Part shown: piece by piece, positions 8,210 to 15,586 of the stretch
How the letters are laid out: every line of letters starts with the position of its first letter
How positions within the stretch are numbered: position 1 is the stretch's first letter
Source of the DNA: an uncultured Streptococcus sp.
GTDB lineage: Bacteria > Bacillota > Bacilli > Lactobacillales > Streptococcaceae
Direction of reading: 5' to 3'
NCBI GenBank assembly: GCA_902479835.1
Contig: CABSQC010000003.1
Location: forward strand, 1-18,061
DNA length: 18,061 nucleotides
Notes under the pieces: model-generated
The model's database searches: none
What the model was told of the DNA's origin: nothing
What the model saw: the letters and a program-made list of their open reading frames with translations, nothing else
Translations under genes and position numbers: made by a program

Positions 8210-8578
8210 ATGAAAAAAATTCTTGCACTTTCTATTGCTACACTTAGCATCGTCACTTTAGCAGCTTGTTCTGGACAGAAATCAGATTCAGATATGAAAA
8301 AAACGGACGATAGTAGTATGATGAAGAAGGACGATATGAAGAAGGACGATATGAAGAAGGACGATATGAAGAAGGACGATATGAAGAAGGATGACATGAA
8401 GGATTCATCCATGTCCGATGATAAAATGAAAAAAGAAGACATGAAAGATTCATCTATGATGTCTGACAGCAGTTCTGAAATGAAGGACGACATGAAAAAA
8501 GATGAGATGAAATCTAGCGATTCAGAAATGAAAGATGAAAAGAGTGAATCATCTGATATGAAATCAGACAACAAATGA
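8210..8578 (+). CDS. Methionine-rich MxKDx-repeat lipoprotein
   Basis: 122-residue predicted lipoprotein. A type II signal peptide ends in LAAC with C20 as the lipidated residue. The 103-residue mature part is extreme in composition: 27 Asp, 26 Lys, 21 Ser, 18 Met and 6 Glu, with only one each of Cys, Gly, Gln, Thr and Asn, and no aromatic or large aliphatic residue other than Met. Residues 38-62 are five exact MKKDD pentapeptides; looser M-K-x-x and M-K-D repeats fill the rest. The pattern fits the M-x-K-D-x pentapeptide family of small secreted proteins known mainly from proteobacteria. It should be disordered and surface-anchored. It lies between ccdA and the thioredoxin gene, with ribosome site AAAGGAG at 8197-8203. 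Function is unknown; a methionine sink repaired by MsrAB, or metal binding, are guesses from composition and position. Confidence 0.85.
   Translation: MKKILALSIATLSIVTLAACSGQKSDSDMKKTDDSSMMKKDDMKKDDMKKDDMKKDDMKKDDMKDSSMSDDKMKKEDMKDSSMMSDSSSEMKDDMKKDEMKSSDSEMKDEKSESSDMKSDNK
8321..8395 (+). repeat. 15-bp in-frame tandem repeat, five copies
   Basis: Four identical copies of ATGAAGAAGGACGAT (8321-8335, 8336-8350, 8351-8365, 8366-8380) are followed by a fifth (8381-8395) differing only at two synonymous bases. Each encodes MKKDD. Near-identity at third positions points to recent expansion by slippage or unequal recombination, so copy number should vary between strains without breaking the frame. 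Confidence 0.95.
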
Positions 8579-8582
8579 AAGA

Positions 8583-8619
8583 AGGGAGAGGTCATCTGAG
8601 GATGACTTTCTCCTTATTT
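8583..8619 (+). terminator. Intra-operon hairpin (attenuator or processing site)
   Basis: GGAGAGGTCATC (8585-8596) pairs with GATGACTTTCTCC (8601-8613) with one bulged T and one G-T pair around a TGAG loop. It is followed by the imperfect T-run TTATTT. It lies between the lipoprotein stop and the thioredoxin start, so it may lower transcription of the downstream genes or protect the upstream mRNA end. Confidence 0.5.
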
Positions 8620-8620
8620 A

Positions 8621-8626
8621 AAGAGG
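8621..8626 (+). promoter_or_regulatory. Ribosome site fixing the thioredoxin lipoprotein start
   Basis: AAGAGG is 5 nt before the ATG at 8632 and 8 nt before the one at 8635. Both starts give an N-terminal signal peptide. The in-frame ATG at 8575 has no comparable site. Confidence 0.65.
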
Positions 8627-8631
8627 TAATA

Positions 8632-9195
8632 ATGATGAAGAAATTAGCTTTAGTAGCTGCAGGATTCTTGTGTACTGGACTTTTGGGGGCTTGCTCGAGT
8701 CAAGGAATGGCTACTTCCAATAAGGACATGAGCCAACAAACAGCCAAAGCTGGGGCTAGGCAACCATCTGGCAAGAAAGTGAAGGAGTTTAACCTGCAAG
8801 GAGTAGACGGTAAGACCTACCGCTTATCCGATTACAAGGGAAAGAAAGTTTACCTCAAATTTTGGGCTTCCTGGTGCTCAATCTGTCTTTCAACATTAGG
8901 CGACACAAATGATTTAGCAAAGGCAGAGGAGGGTAAGGATTATGTGGTCTTATCCGTTGTAGCTCCAACTTTTAATGGTGAAAAATCGGAAGCAGATTTC
9001 AAAAACTGGTACCAGTCTTTGGATTACAAGGATTTCCCGGTCTTGCTAGATAGTAAAGGGGAACTGCTAAAAGAGTATGGGATTCGTTCATATCCATCGG
9101 CGCTCTTTATCAATAGTGATGGGACTTTATCAAAGAGCCAGATAGGCTATATGAATAAAGAGGATATCCTCAAGACCCTAGAGAACATGCAGTAA
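8632..9195 (+). CDS. etrx1: Thioredoxin-like (TlpA/ResA type) surface lipoprotein
   Basis: 187-residue lipoprotein. The signal peptide has a lipobox LGAC with C21 lipidated, followed by a flexible linker to about residue 48 and a TlpA/ResA thioredoxin fold. The active site is W81-C82-S-I-C85 and the cis-proline is P155 in SYPSALF. Family role: it takes electrons from CcdA and reduces extracytoplasmic clients, here most likely MsrAB encoded next. The order and the CSIC motif match my recollection of pneumococcal Etrx1; the symbol is by analogy. The frame extends upstream to an ATG at 8575 overlapping the lipoprotein stop, but that would bury the signal peptide and lacks a ribosome site, so 8632 is used (8635 is equally possible). 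Confidence 0.9.
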   Translation: MMKKLALVAAGFLCTGLLGACSSQGMATSNKDMSQQTAKAGARQPSGKKVKEFNLQGVDGKTYRLSDYKGKKVYLKFWASWCSICLSTLGDTNDLAKAEEGKDYVVLSVVAPTFNGEKSEADFKNWYQSLDYKDFPVLLDSKGELLKEYGIRSYPSALFINSDGTLSKSQIGYMNKEDILKTLENMQ

Positions 9196-9207
9196 GGAGG
9201 ACATAAA

Positions 9208-10329
9208 ATGGAAACAAAATGGAAACTCATTTCCATTCTTTTAGTGGGGCTATTTTGTTTTGGAATCTTTTTCCTTATCAAAGGATCCATGGCCTTGGAT
9301 ATATCAGATGCGACGACTGAGCAGATCAAAAAAGCATCGATGAGTCAGACTCCAGTAGCTAAAAAGGAAACAAATGAAACGGTTGATCCAAAGGATCAGC
9401 GTGAAATTTATTTGGCTGGTGGTTGCTTCTGGGGCGTAGAAGAATATTTCTCCCGTGTTCCAGGTGTGATCGATGCTGTATCAGGCTACGCCAATGGGAA
9501 GGGAGAAACGACCAAGTATGAATTGGTTCCTCAAACAGGCCATGCCGAAACAGTTCACATCACCTACAATGTCAAGCAGGTATCTCTGAAAGAATTGCTC
9601 CTGCATTATTTCCGGATTATCGACCCAACGTCGAAGAATCGTCAAGGAAACGATCAAGGGACTCAATACCGAACAGGTGTCTATTATGTCTCCCAAGAAG
9701 ACCTTCCAACCATTGACCAAGTCTTTGAAGAGGTAGCAAAAAAATACGACAAACCGTTAGCAGTGGAAAAAGAACCACTGAGCAATTTCATCCAGGCGGA
9801 AGACTACCACCAGGATTATCTAAAGAAACATCCAAATGGGTACTGCCATATCGATGTCAATCAGGCTTCTTATCCTGTTATTGATGCTAGTCGCTACTCT
9901 AAGCCAAGCGATGAGGAAATCAAAAAGAAATTATCTCCTGAGGAGTATGCGGTGACACAAAAAAATGATACCGAACGGGCCTTCTCCAATCGTTATTGGG
10001 ATCAGTTTGATGCCGGTATTTATGTAGATGTCGTGACTGGTGAGCCGCTCTTTTCCTCTAAGGATAAATTTGATTCGGGTTGTGGTTGGCCAAGTTTCAG
10101 TCGGCCTATTAGTCCTGATGTGGCGATTTATAAGGAGGATAAGAGTTTCAATATGACTCGGACAGAAGTTCGGAGTCGTGTGGGAAATTCCCATCTGGGC
10201 CATGTTTTTACCGATGGTCCCAAGGAAAAAGGCGGCCTTCGCTATTGCATCAATAGTTTGTCTATTACCTTCATTCCCAAAGCAGAAATGAAAGAAAAGG
10301 GCTACGGTTATTTATTAGACTATGTCTGA
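9208..10329 (+). CDS. msrAB: Membrane-anchored methionine sulfoxide reductase MsrA/MsrB fusion
   Basis: 373-residue fusion that reduces both stereoisomers of methionine sulfoxide outside the membrane. An uncleaved N-terminal anchor (about residues 6-24) leads through a linker to MsrA (about 65-215) with catalytic C73 in GGCFWG and a probable resolving C213 in GYCHI. MsrB follows (about 240-365) with C292 in SGCGWPSFS and catalytic C347 in RYCIN. No CxxC zinc pairs are seen in the MsrB half. The ribosome site AAGGAGG (9194-9200) overlaps the preceding stop codon. It ends the ccdA operon; its electrons are expected from the adjacent thioredoxin-like lipoprotein. Confidence 0.96.
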   Translation: METKWKLISILLVGLFCFGIFFLIKGSMALDISDATTEQIKKASMSQTPVAKKETNETVDPKDQREIYLAGGCFWGVEEYFSRVPGVIDAVSGYANGKGETTKYELVPQTGHAETVHITYNVKQVSLKELLLHYFRIIDPTSKNRQGNDQGTQYRTGVYYVSQEDLPTIDQVFEEVAKKYDKPLAVEKEPLSNFIQAEDYHQDYLKKHPNGYCHIDVNQASYPVIDASRYSKPSDEEIKKKLSPEEYAVTQKNDTERAFSNRYWDQFDAGIYVDVVTGEPLFSSKDKFDSGCGWPSFSRPISPDVAIYKEDKSFNMTRTEVRSRVGNSHLGHVFTDGPKEKGGLRYCINSLSITFIPKAEMKEKGYGYLLDYV

Positions 10330-10346
10330 GACATTTGGAACTACAA

Positions 10347-10369
10347 TTTGCTATAATAAGCATAGCAAA
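10347..10369 (+). promoter_or_regulatory. Extended -10 promoter overlapped by an 8-bp inverted repeat
   Basis: TATAAT at 10352-10357 is preceded by TGC (10349-10351), an extended -10 element. TTTGCTAT (10347-10354) and ATAGCAAA (10362-10369) are exact reverse complements with 7 nt between and cover the -10 box. That is the geometry of an operator controlling the two-component genes. No terminator separates msrAB from this site, so read-through from the redox operon is also possible. Confidence 0.6.
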
Positions 10370-10387
10370 GACAAGTAGGTGAAAGAC

Positions 10388-11122
10388 ATGTATGCGATCA
10401 TGATTGTGGAAGATGAAGAGCTTATCCGGCAGGGTCTGACTTCCTTAGTTGACTATGAACAGTTTGGAATGACTGTCATCAACCAGGCAGAAAATGGCCG
10501 TGAGGCCTGGGAGAAGTTTCAAGAGCAACCAGCCGATATCCTTCTAACCGATATCAATATGCCACAAATGAATGGCTTGGATCTGGCCCATCTCGTTAAA
10601 GAGCAATCACCATCTTGTCATATCATTTTTTTGACCGGTTATGATGACTTTGAGTTTGCGAGGAAAGCCATCAAGTTAGGTGCAGATGATTATTTGCTGA
10701 AGCCTTTTTCAAAAGATGATATTGAAGAGATGTTAGCAAAGGTGAAGGGAAAACTCGATCAAGAGCGAAAAAAGGCGCAAGTCGAAGATTTGGTCAGTCA
10801 TGGTTATTCGACTGACTTGGAAGAAGCCATTCATGCTCGTTTAGCAGATTCCCAGTTAACCCTGAAGGATTTGGCCTATCAACTTGGTTTCAGTCCCTCG
10901 TATCTAAGTGTATTGATCAAGAAAAAATTGGGACTCCCCTTCCAAGAATATCTCATCCAAGAGAGAATGAAGAAGGCTCAACTCTTACTTCTCACGACAG
11001 ATTTAAAGATTTATGAGATCGCCGATCAGGTTGGTTTTGAAGATATGAACTATTTTTCTCAACGCTTTAAGCAGGTTGTTGGGGTGACACCAAGGCAGTA
11101 CAAAAAAGGAGAGCATGAATGA
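10388..11122 (+). CDS. AraC-family response regulator (YesN type)
   Basis: 244-residue DNA-binding response regulator. The receiver domain spans about residues 1-120 with acidic pocket E8-D9-E10, phospho-acceptor D55 in LLTDINMP, T83 and K105 in LLKPF. A linker leads to an AraC-type double helix-turn-helix (about 145-242) ending in GVTPRQYKK. The GTG at 10379 also opens the frame, but the ATG at 10388 sits 6 nt after AGGTG and gives the usual MYxIxIVEDE start. It overlaps the kinase gene by 4 bp. Placed directly after msrAB, it matches pneumococcal TCS09 (RR09, also called ZmpR). Targets are not evident from the window; its own promoter is one candidate. Confidence 0.93.
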   Translation: MYAIMIVEDEELIRQGLTSLVDYEQFGMTVINQAENGREAWEKFQEQPADILLTDINMPQMNGLDLAHLVKEQSPSCHIIFLTGYDDFEFARKAIKLGADDYLLKPFSKDDIEEMLAKVKGKLDQERKKAQVEDLVSHGYSTDLEEAIHARLADSQLTLKDLAYQLGFSPSYLSVLIKKKLGLPFQEYLIQERMKKAQLLLLTTDLKIYEIADQVGFEDMNYFSQRFKQVVGVTPRQYKKGEHE

Positions 11123-12831
11123 AACGATATCCCTTGCTGATCCAGCTGGTCCTCTACTTTTTTCTCTTCATTCTCTTGCTGTTTGGTCTTATCGGTAGCC
11201 TTTACTATCAAACGAGTTCAGGGACGATCCGCCAGCAAACGGAGCGGACGACAAGAAATAGTATCGATCAAAGCAGTCAGTTTATCACCTCCTATCTAAA
11301 AAAATTAAAGCAGACCACGACGGTGCTTAGCAAAGAGCAGGCTATTCGCCAATTTGCCCAAGATAAGAGTGCGGATCAAAAAACGGTTCAGCACTTGATG
11401 CGAACGATGATTGAAACGGATCCGGACTTGGTCTCTGCGGTCTTGGTGACCAAGGATGGACGTCTGGTAGCGACAGATTCCAAAATCAGCATGCAGACTT
11501 CTTCAGATATGATGAATGAAAGTTGGTATCAAGAGGCGATTAAGGAAAGAGCCATGCCAGTTTTGACGCCAGCTCGAAAGGAATCCTTGACCTCGGAAAA
11601 AGAAAAATGGGTGGTTTCTATTACCCAAGAAGTGGTCGATCAGGCTGGTCAAAATCTCGGAGTAGTACGCTTGGATATTGGCTACGATAGCCTTCAGGCT
11701 TACTTGGATCACCTGCAACTAGGGAAGCAAGGCTTTAGTTTTATCATTAATCAAAAGCATGAGTTTGTCTATCATCCTAAAAAAGCGGTCTATTCCTCCA
11801 GCCAAGAAATGCAAGCCATGCAGCCCTATATTGCTGTGAAAGATGGTTATGCAAAAGGAGGGCAGAATTTTATCTATCAGGTTCCAATTCCAGATAGTGA
11901 TTGGACCTTGATTGGAGTGGCTTCACTTGAAGGACTTCAGATGCTGCAGTCGCAGCTCCTGTACTCTTTCATTGGCCTAGGATTACTAGCTTTGATCATG
12001 TGTTTGATGGGGATCGGCTTTGTTCTGCGTTTGTGGATCAAACCCTTACGAGACCTTCAGACCATCATTTTGAGGATTGGAGCAGGAGAAGCTCACGTGA
12101 GGGCTGTAGCCAAAGGATCTCCAGAATTGGTGGACCTCGCTCAAGCTTTTAATGCCATGTTGGACCAAATCGATAACCTCATGCAACAGGTTAAGGAAGA
12201 GGAGCAAAACGCGCGGCGTTATGAGTTGCGGGCACTTTCGGCTCAGATTAATCCGCATTTCCTCTACAATACCTTGGATACGATTGTCTGGATGGCGGAG
12301 TTTAATGATAGTCGGCGCGTGGTCAACATCACTAAGTCTCTGGCTCAATATTTTCGACTGGCTCTCAACCAAGGCCAGGAACAAATCCTGCTGAGAGATG
12401 AAATTGACCATGTCCGCCAGTATCTTTTCATTCAGAAGCAACGTTATGGAGAAAAGCTCAACTATGAAATTCTAGAAGATAAACGGTTGAGCGACTATCA
12501 GCTCCCCAAATTAGTGCTTCAACCCTTAGTGGAAAATGCGATTTACCATGGTATTAAGGAGATCGATCGGCCTGGTCTCATTCGAGTGACAACTGAAGTC
12601 AGTGGAGACTACGCTTGCGTATCGATTTTTGACAATGGACGAGGGTTTGACCGATCAGAATCAACAGCCCAAACCCTTCTTCGTTTAGGAGGTGTTGGCT
12701 TGAAAAATGTGGACCAACGATTGCGTCTTCAATTTGGCGAAGCCTATCATATGGAGATCGATTCTAAGGCCAATAGCTATACGAAAATCACTCTTTTTTT
12801 GCCCCTTTCATCATCTGATGAACATGTATAG
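11119..12831 (+). CDS. Sensor histidine kinase (YesM type)
   Basis: 570-residue membrane kinase. Membrane segment 1 (about residues 7-29) is followed by an extracellular Cache-like sensor region (about 30-277), membrane segment 2 (about 282-304), a HAMP linker (about 305-358), a His_kinase domain with phospho-His380 in QINPHFLYNTL, and an ATPase domain with N-box VENAIYHGI (471-479), D505-N-G-R-G509 and GVGLKN (525-530). Kinases of this class pair with AraC-type regulators and usually sense extracellular ligands such as sugars or peptides; the ligand here is unknown. Its start overlaps the regulator stop (ATGA), with ribosome site AAAGGAGAG just upstream. It matches the position of pneumococcal HK09 (ZmpS). 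The terminator stem begins in its stop codon. Confidence 0.93.
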   Translation: MKRYPLLIQLVLYFFLFILLLFGLIGSLYYQTSSGTIRQQTERTTRNSIDQSSQFITSYLKKLKQTTTVLSKEQAIRQFAQDKSADQKTVQHLMRTMIETDPDLVSAVLVTKDGRLVATDSKISMQTSSDMMNESWYQEAIKERAMPVLTPARKESLTSEKEKWVVSITQEVVDQAGQNLGVVRLDIGYDSLQAYLDHLQLGKQGFSFIINQKHEFVYHPKKAVYSSSQEMQAMQPYIAVKDGYAKGGQNFIYQVPIPDSDWTLIGVASLEGLQMLQSQLLYSFIGLGLLALIMCLMGIGFVLRLWIKPLRDLQTIILRIGAGEAHVRAVAKGSPELVDLAQAFNAMLDQIDNLMQQVKEEEQNARRYELRALSAQINPHFLYNTLDTIVWMAEFNDSRRVVNITKSLAQYFRLALNQGQEQILLRDEIDHVRQYLFIQKQRYGEKLNYEILEDKRLSDYQLPKLVLQPLVENAIYHGIKEIDRPGLIRVTTEVSGDYACVSIFDNGRGFDRSESTAQTLLRLGGVGLKNVDQRLRLQFGEAYHMEIDSKANSYTKITLFLPLSSSDEHV

Positions 12832-12861
12832 AGACAAAGATTGCCATCTTTGTCTCTTTTT
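12830..12861 (+). terminator. Strong terminator after the sensor kinase gene
   Basis: A perfect 12-bp stem, AGAGACAAAGAT (12830-12841) against ATCTTTGTCTCT (12846-12857), with a TGCC loop, is followed by TTTT. The first stem bases are part of the kinase TAG stop codon. Confidence 0.93.
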
Positions 12862-12931
12862 CCTTTTGGAAACTTTCAATGTTGAATTTCAACTCTTTTC
12901 TAGTCAAATCTGTCGCAAGTCATCAAATTTA

Positions 12932-12940
12932 TGATAAAAT
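12932..12940 (+). promoter_or_regulatory. Extended -10 promoter of the yutD operon
   Basis: TGA-TAAAAT (12932-12940) is an extended -10. The sequence 17 bp upstream (GTCGCA, 12912-12917) is a poor -35. The yutD start follows after 38 bp with GAAGGAA at 12968-12974 as ribosome site. Confidence 0.6.
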
Positions 12941-12978
12941 AAAGTGTTACAGTAAATAGATTTTGATGAAGGAACACT

Positions 12979-13554
12979 ATGCGAAAAGAGATTGACCCTG
13001 AATTATATAATTACAATAAATTTCCTGGACCTGTCTTTCATCAGGTAGGAGACCAAATCCGTTCAGAAAACCTCTCCTTTGAGCTGTTGAAAAATGAGAA
13101 GGAAGCATTTGATGCGACCGTTTTTGGTCAGCGATTTTCTGAGATTTTAACTAAGTTTGATTACATTGTTGGTGATTGGAGCAATGAGCAGTTGCGCTTG
13201 CGTGGCTTCTATAAGGAAGAGCGCGATGTTGCAACGATGGATAAATTAAGTCGCTTAGACGATTATTTGTTAGAATATTGTAGCTATGGTTGTGCTTATT
13301 TTGTCCTTGAAAATAAGGAACCTCATCGTACTTCCTTTGATAAGAAATCACCGGTCAAAAAAGCTCAATCAGAAGAAAGAGAACCTAAAAAGCGTTCGCG
13401 CAATCGCAAACAAAAAGATCGTTTCCAAAAACGAGAACGCGACAAGGGACAACCAGCCAAAAACTCGAAAAAAACAAGACCGTCTGCTGAGACTAAAAAG
13501 ACAACGAAGACAGACAACAAACGTCATTTTGTGATTCGACAAAAAGAGGAGTAA
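12979..13554 (+). CDS. yutD: YutD family protein with a long basic tail
   Basis: 191 residues. The first 115 or so form the YutD (DUF1027) domain, recognisable from FDYIVGDWSNEQLRLRGFY and the CSYGCAYFVLEN segment. Its function is not established. The remaining residues, about 116-185, are a low-complexity Lys/Arg-rich tail (KKRSRNRKQKDRFQKRERDK and similar), likely disordered and able to bind nucleic acid; that is inference from composition. The domain ends near ENKEPH and the tail ends in a short less basic HFVIRQKEE. It is the first gene of a unit with rlmN, an rRNA/tRNA modification enzyme, whose ribosome site lies in its last codons. Confidence 0.85.
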   Translation: MRKEIDPELYNYNKFPGPVFHQVGDQIRSENLSFELLKNEKEAFDATVFGQRFSEILTKFDYIVGDWSNEQLRLRGFYKEERDVATMDKLSRLDDYLLEYCSYGCAYFVLENKEPHRTSFDKKSPVKKAQSEEREPKKRSRNRKQKDRFQKRERDKGQPAKNSKKTRPSAETKKTTKTDNKRHFVIRQKEE

Positions 13555-13560
13555 GAAAGA

Positions 13561-14649
13561 ATGAAACCATCCATTTATAGTTTAACACGCCAAGATATGA
13601 TTGATTGGGCGGAAGAAAACGGCGAAAAGAAATTCCGTGCAGCACAAATCTGGGAATGGCTCTATCGCAAACGCGTCCAGTCCTTCGAAGAAATGACCAA
13701 CCTTTCTAAGGACTTGATTGCAAAGTTAAATGATCAGTTTGTCGTCAACCCACTCAAGCAACGGATCGTGCAAGAGTCAGCAGATGGAACGGTCAAGTAT
13801 CTTTTTGAATTGCCAGACGGCATGTTGATTGAAACCGTCTTGATGCGTCAGCACTACGGTTTATCTGTCTGTGTAACGACTCAAGTAGGATGCAATATCG
13901 GTTGTACCTTCTGTGCTTCTGGTTTGATCAAAAAACAACGCGATTTGAACAATGGTGAAATCGTGTCTCAAATCATGTTGGTCCAAAAATACTTTGACGA
14001 ACGTGGCCAAGATGAACGGGTCAGCCATATCGTTGTCATGGGGATTGGAGAACCATTTGACAACTATAACAATGTCTTGAAATTTATTCGGACGGTCAAC
14101 GATGACAAGGGATTAGCGATTGGTGCTCGTCATATTACCGTGTCTACTTCTGGTTTGGCTCATAAAATTCGTGACTTTGCAAATGAAGGTGTGCAGGTCA
14201 ATTTGGCAGTGTCTCTTCATGCACCAAACAATGACTTGCGCTCTAGCATTATGAAGATCAACCGAGCCTTCCCAATTGAAAAATTGTTTGCAGCGATTGA
14301 ATACTATATCGAGACTACGAACCGTCGGGTGACCTTTGAGTATATCATGCTCAATGAAGTCAATGATGGGGTCGAGCAAGCCTTAGAATTGGCAGAATTG
14401 CTTAAGAATATCAAGAAATTGTCTTATGTTAACTTGATTCCTTACAATCCTGTCAGTGAGCATGACCAATATAGCCGGAGTCCAAAAGAACGGGTCATGG
14501 CCTTCTATGATACCTTGAAAAAACAAGGTGTTAACTGTGTAGTGCGTCAAGAGCACGGTACAGATATTGATGCAGCCTGTGGTCAATTGCGTTCAAATAC
14601 CATGAAACGGGATCGGGAGAAAGCGATTGTTGAACATGCGCAACCTTAA
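13561..14649 (+). CDS. rlmN: 23S rRNA (A2503-C2)/tRNA (A37-C2) methyltransferase RlmN
   Basis: 362-residue radical-SAM enzyme that methylates C2 of A2503 in 23S rRNA and, in characterised members, A37 of some tRNAs. The iron-sulphur ligands are C111, C115 and C118 (CNIGCTFC). The second catalytic pair is C104 in SVCVTTQ and C340 in DIDAACGQL, at the same offsets as C118 and C355 of the E. coli enzyme. It is RlmN rather than the resistance enzyme Cfr by overall sequence and context; this is a recognition call. The ribosome site GAGGAG (13546-13551) overlaps the end of yutD. The last codons overlap the following vanZ-like gene. Confidence 0.96.
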   Translation: MKPSIYSLTRQDMIDWAEENGEKKFRAAQIWEWLYRKRVQSFEEMTNLSKDLIAKLNDQFVVNPLKQRIVQESADGTVKYLFELPDGMLIETVLMRQHYGLSVCVTTQVGCNIGCTFCASGLIKKQRDLNNGEIVSQIMLVQKYFDERGQDERVSHIVVMGIGEPFDNYNNVLKFIRTVNDDKGLAIGARHITVSTSGLAHKIRDFANEGVQVNLAVSLHAPNNDLRSSIMKINRAFPIEKLFAAIEYYIETTNRRVTFEYIMLNEVNDGVEQALELAELLKNIKKLSYVNLIPYNPVSEHDQYSRSPKERVMAFYDTLKKQGVNCVVRQEHGTDIDAACGQLRSNTMKRDREKAIVEHAQP

Positions 14650-15163
14650 ACAAGGGCTGATGGATCATACAGAACTAACAAAAAGAGGAAGAAGGCTGTT
14701 ACGGAGTGGCAGCTTCTTCTATTTTATCCTTTTGTGTCTGATGTGTTTTTTGCCCCAACAGCCAGAGCCGGGTATGGAAACACCGGGTATTCAACATTTC
14801 GGTCGCATCGTCGTCCTGCTGGTTCCTCTTAATTCGGTGATGAATCTTGGTCAGATCACCAGTGTCCTCCAACTCATTAAGGTCATTCTCCAAAATATAG
14901 CCAATATCTTTTTGTTAAGCCCGCTAGTCTTTCAACTCCTTTGGCTAAGGCCCTGGTTGAGGAGCCGCAAACGGGTCTTGTGCTTCGGCTTTGGGATGAG
15001 CTTGTGGATTGAATGTAGCCAAGTTCTGTTAGATCTCTTGTTTGATGCCAATCGTGTCTTTGAGCTAGATGATTTGTGGACCAATACCTTAGGCGCTTAT
15101 CTGGCTTATCTAGGCTTTCAGTATTGCAGAGCACGATTGCTAGCAAAAAATGGGGAAATGTAA
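14636..15163 (+). CDS. VanZ family membrane protein
   Basis: About 175 residues with four hydrophobic segments; the signature is the C-terminal [20 protein letters not shown] stretch with the WIECSQ motif before it, both typical of the VanZ domain. VanZ of the Tn1546 cluster gives low-level teicoplanin resistance, but chromosomal relatives like this one have no proven role. The start is uncertain: TTG codons at 14627 and 14630, ATG at 14636 and ATG at 14660 are all in frame; GGGAGAAAG (14615-14623) could serve the first three. It overlaps rlmN. No strong terminator follows, only weak AT-rich symmetry at about 15163-15197. Confidence 0.85.
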   Translation: MRNLKQGLMDHTELTKRGRRLLRSGSFFYFILLCLMCFLPQQPEPGMETPGIQHFGRIVVLLVPLNSVMNLGQITSVLQLIKVILQNIANIFLLSPLVFQLLWLRPWLRSRKRVLCFGFGMSLWIECSQVLLDLLFDANRVFELDDLWTNTLGAYLAYLGFQYCRARLLAKNGEM

Positions 15164-15198
15164 AATCCGAACATTTTAACCACTTTTTAAAATTTTTG

Positions 15199-15227
15199 TT
15201 GACAAAGTCAGAAGCGGGAGCTATAAT
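15199..15227 (+). promoter_or_regulatory. Consensus promoter of the trpB T-box transcript
   Basis: TTGACA (15199-15204) and TATAAT (15222-15227) are exact consensus with a 17-bp spacer. The predicted start is about 15234, just before the T-box Stem I. Confidence 0.93.
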
Positions 15228-15233
15228 AACTTC

Positions 15234-15490
15234 AAGACATCAGAAAAGTAGAGATTTTTCTCACTTCCAGGGAGCTTGTGGTGATTGCGAACAAGCAGTG
15301 GTGAATCTTGAAATGGGCTGATGCGTTTATGATGATGAATTTGAAACAATAAAAATTCGGTGAGCACACCTTATCGTGCACCCTGTTGTTAGACAGGTCA
15401 GAGATGTAGGAGAAAAATAGCCTCCTACAATTGAGGTGGCACCGCGGTATCGAATCGTCCTCACACAGATTTTTCTGTGTGAGGTTTTTT
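15234..15490 (+). promoter_or_regulatory. Tryptophan T-box riboswitch
   Basis: A leader that reads tRNA charging. Stem I base: CATCAG (15238-15243) pairs with CTGATG (15318-15323). The upper arm holds GCTTGT (15274-15279) paired with ACAAGC (15291-15296). The specifier codon is read as TGG (15314-15316), followed by a purine and then the stem base, the expected place. A later hairpin is GTAGGAG (15406-15412) with CTCCTAC (15422-15428). The T-box core GGTGGCACCGCGG is at 15435-15447. In the antiterminator TGAGG (15432-15436) pairs with CCTCA (15459-15463), the same bases that start the terminator stem. Uncharged tRNA-Trp should favour antitermination and trpB expression. Confidence 0.93.
15459..15490 (+). 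terminator. T-box regulated terminator
   Basis: CCTCACACAG (15459-15468) pairs perfectly with CTGTGTGAGG (15475-15484), followed by six T. It competes with the antiterminator for CCTCA. Confidence 0.93.
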
Positions 15491-15586
15491 GTATCTCAAA
15501 GGAACCCAGTGAGACTGCAGCTCAAAGGGCCCGCGAGAGAAAAAGATCATAAACAGGATTGAAGATATAGAAAAGAGGACACAATC

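Noticed and set aside
8194..8595. 133-codon minus-strand frame rich in Ser and Phe opposite the Met-rich lipoprotein
   Set aside because: It is the mirror of the 15-bp repeat region, has no ribosome site or recognisable domain, and the plus frame has a signal peptide and lipobox.
8575..8631. Upstream ATG extension of the thioredoxin lipoprotein overlapping the lipoprotein stop (ATGA)
   Set aside because: It would put 19 residues before the signal peptide, runs through the hairpin, and lacks a ribosome site.
8210..12831. Phage-defence or mobile island
   Set aside because: All genes belong to known streptococcal housekeeping or surface-redox families; no integrase, transposase or toxin-antitoxin pair is seen.
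14627..15163. VanZ as a glycopeptide-resistance gene
   Set aside because: No vanH, vanA/B, vanX or vanS/R genes are present. It is a chromosomal VanZ-domain protein in an rlmN unit and the local Ddl looks like the normal D-Ala-D-Ala type.
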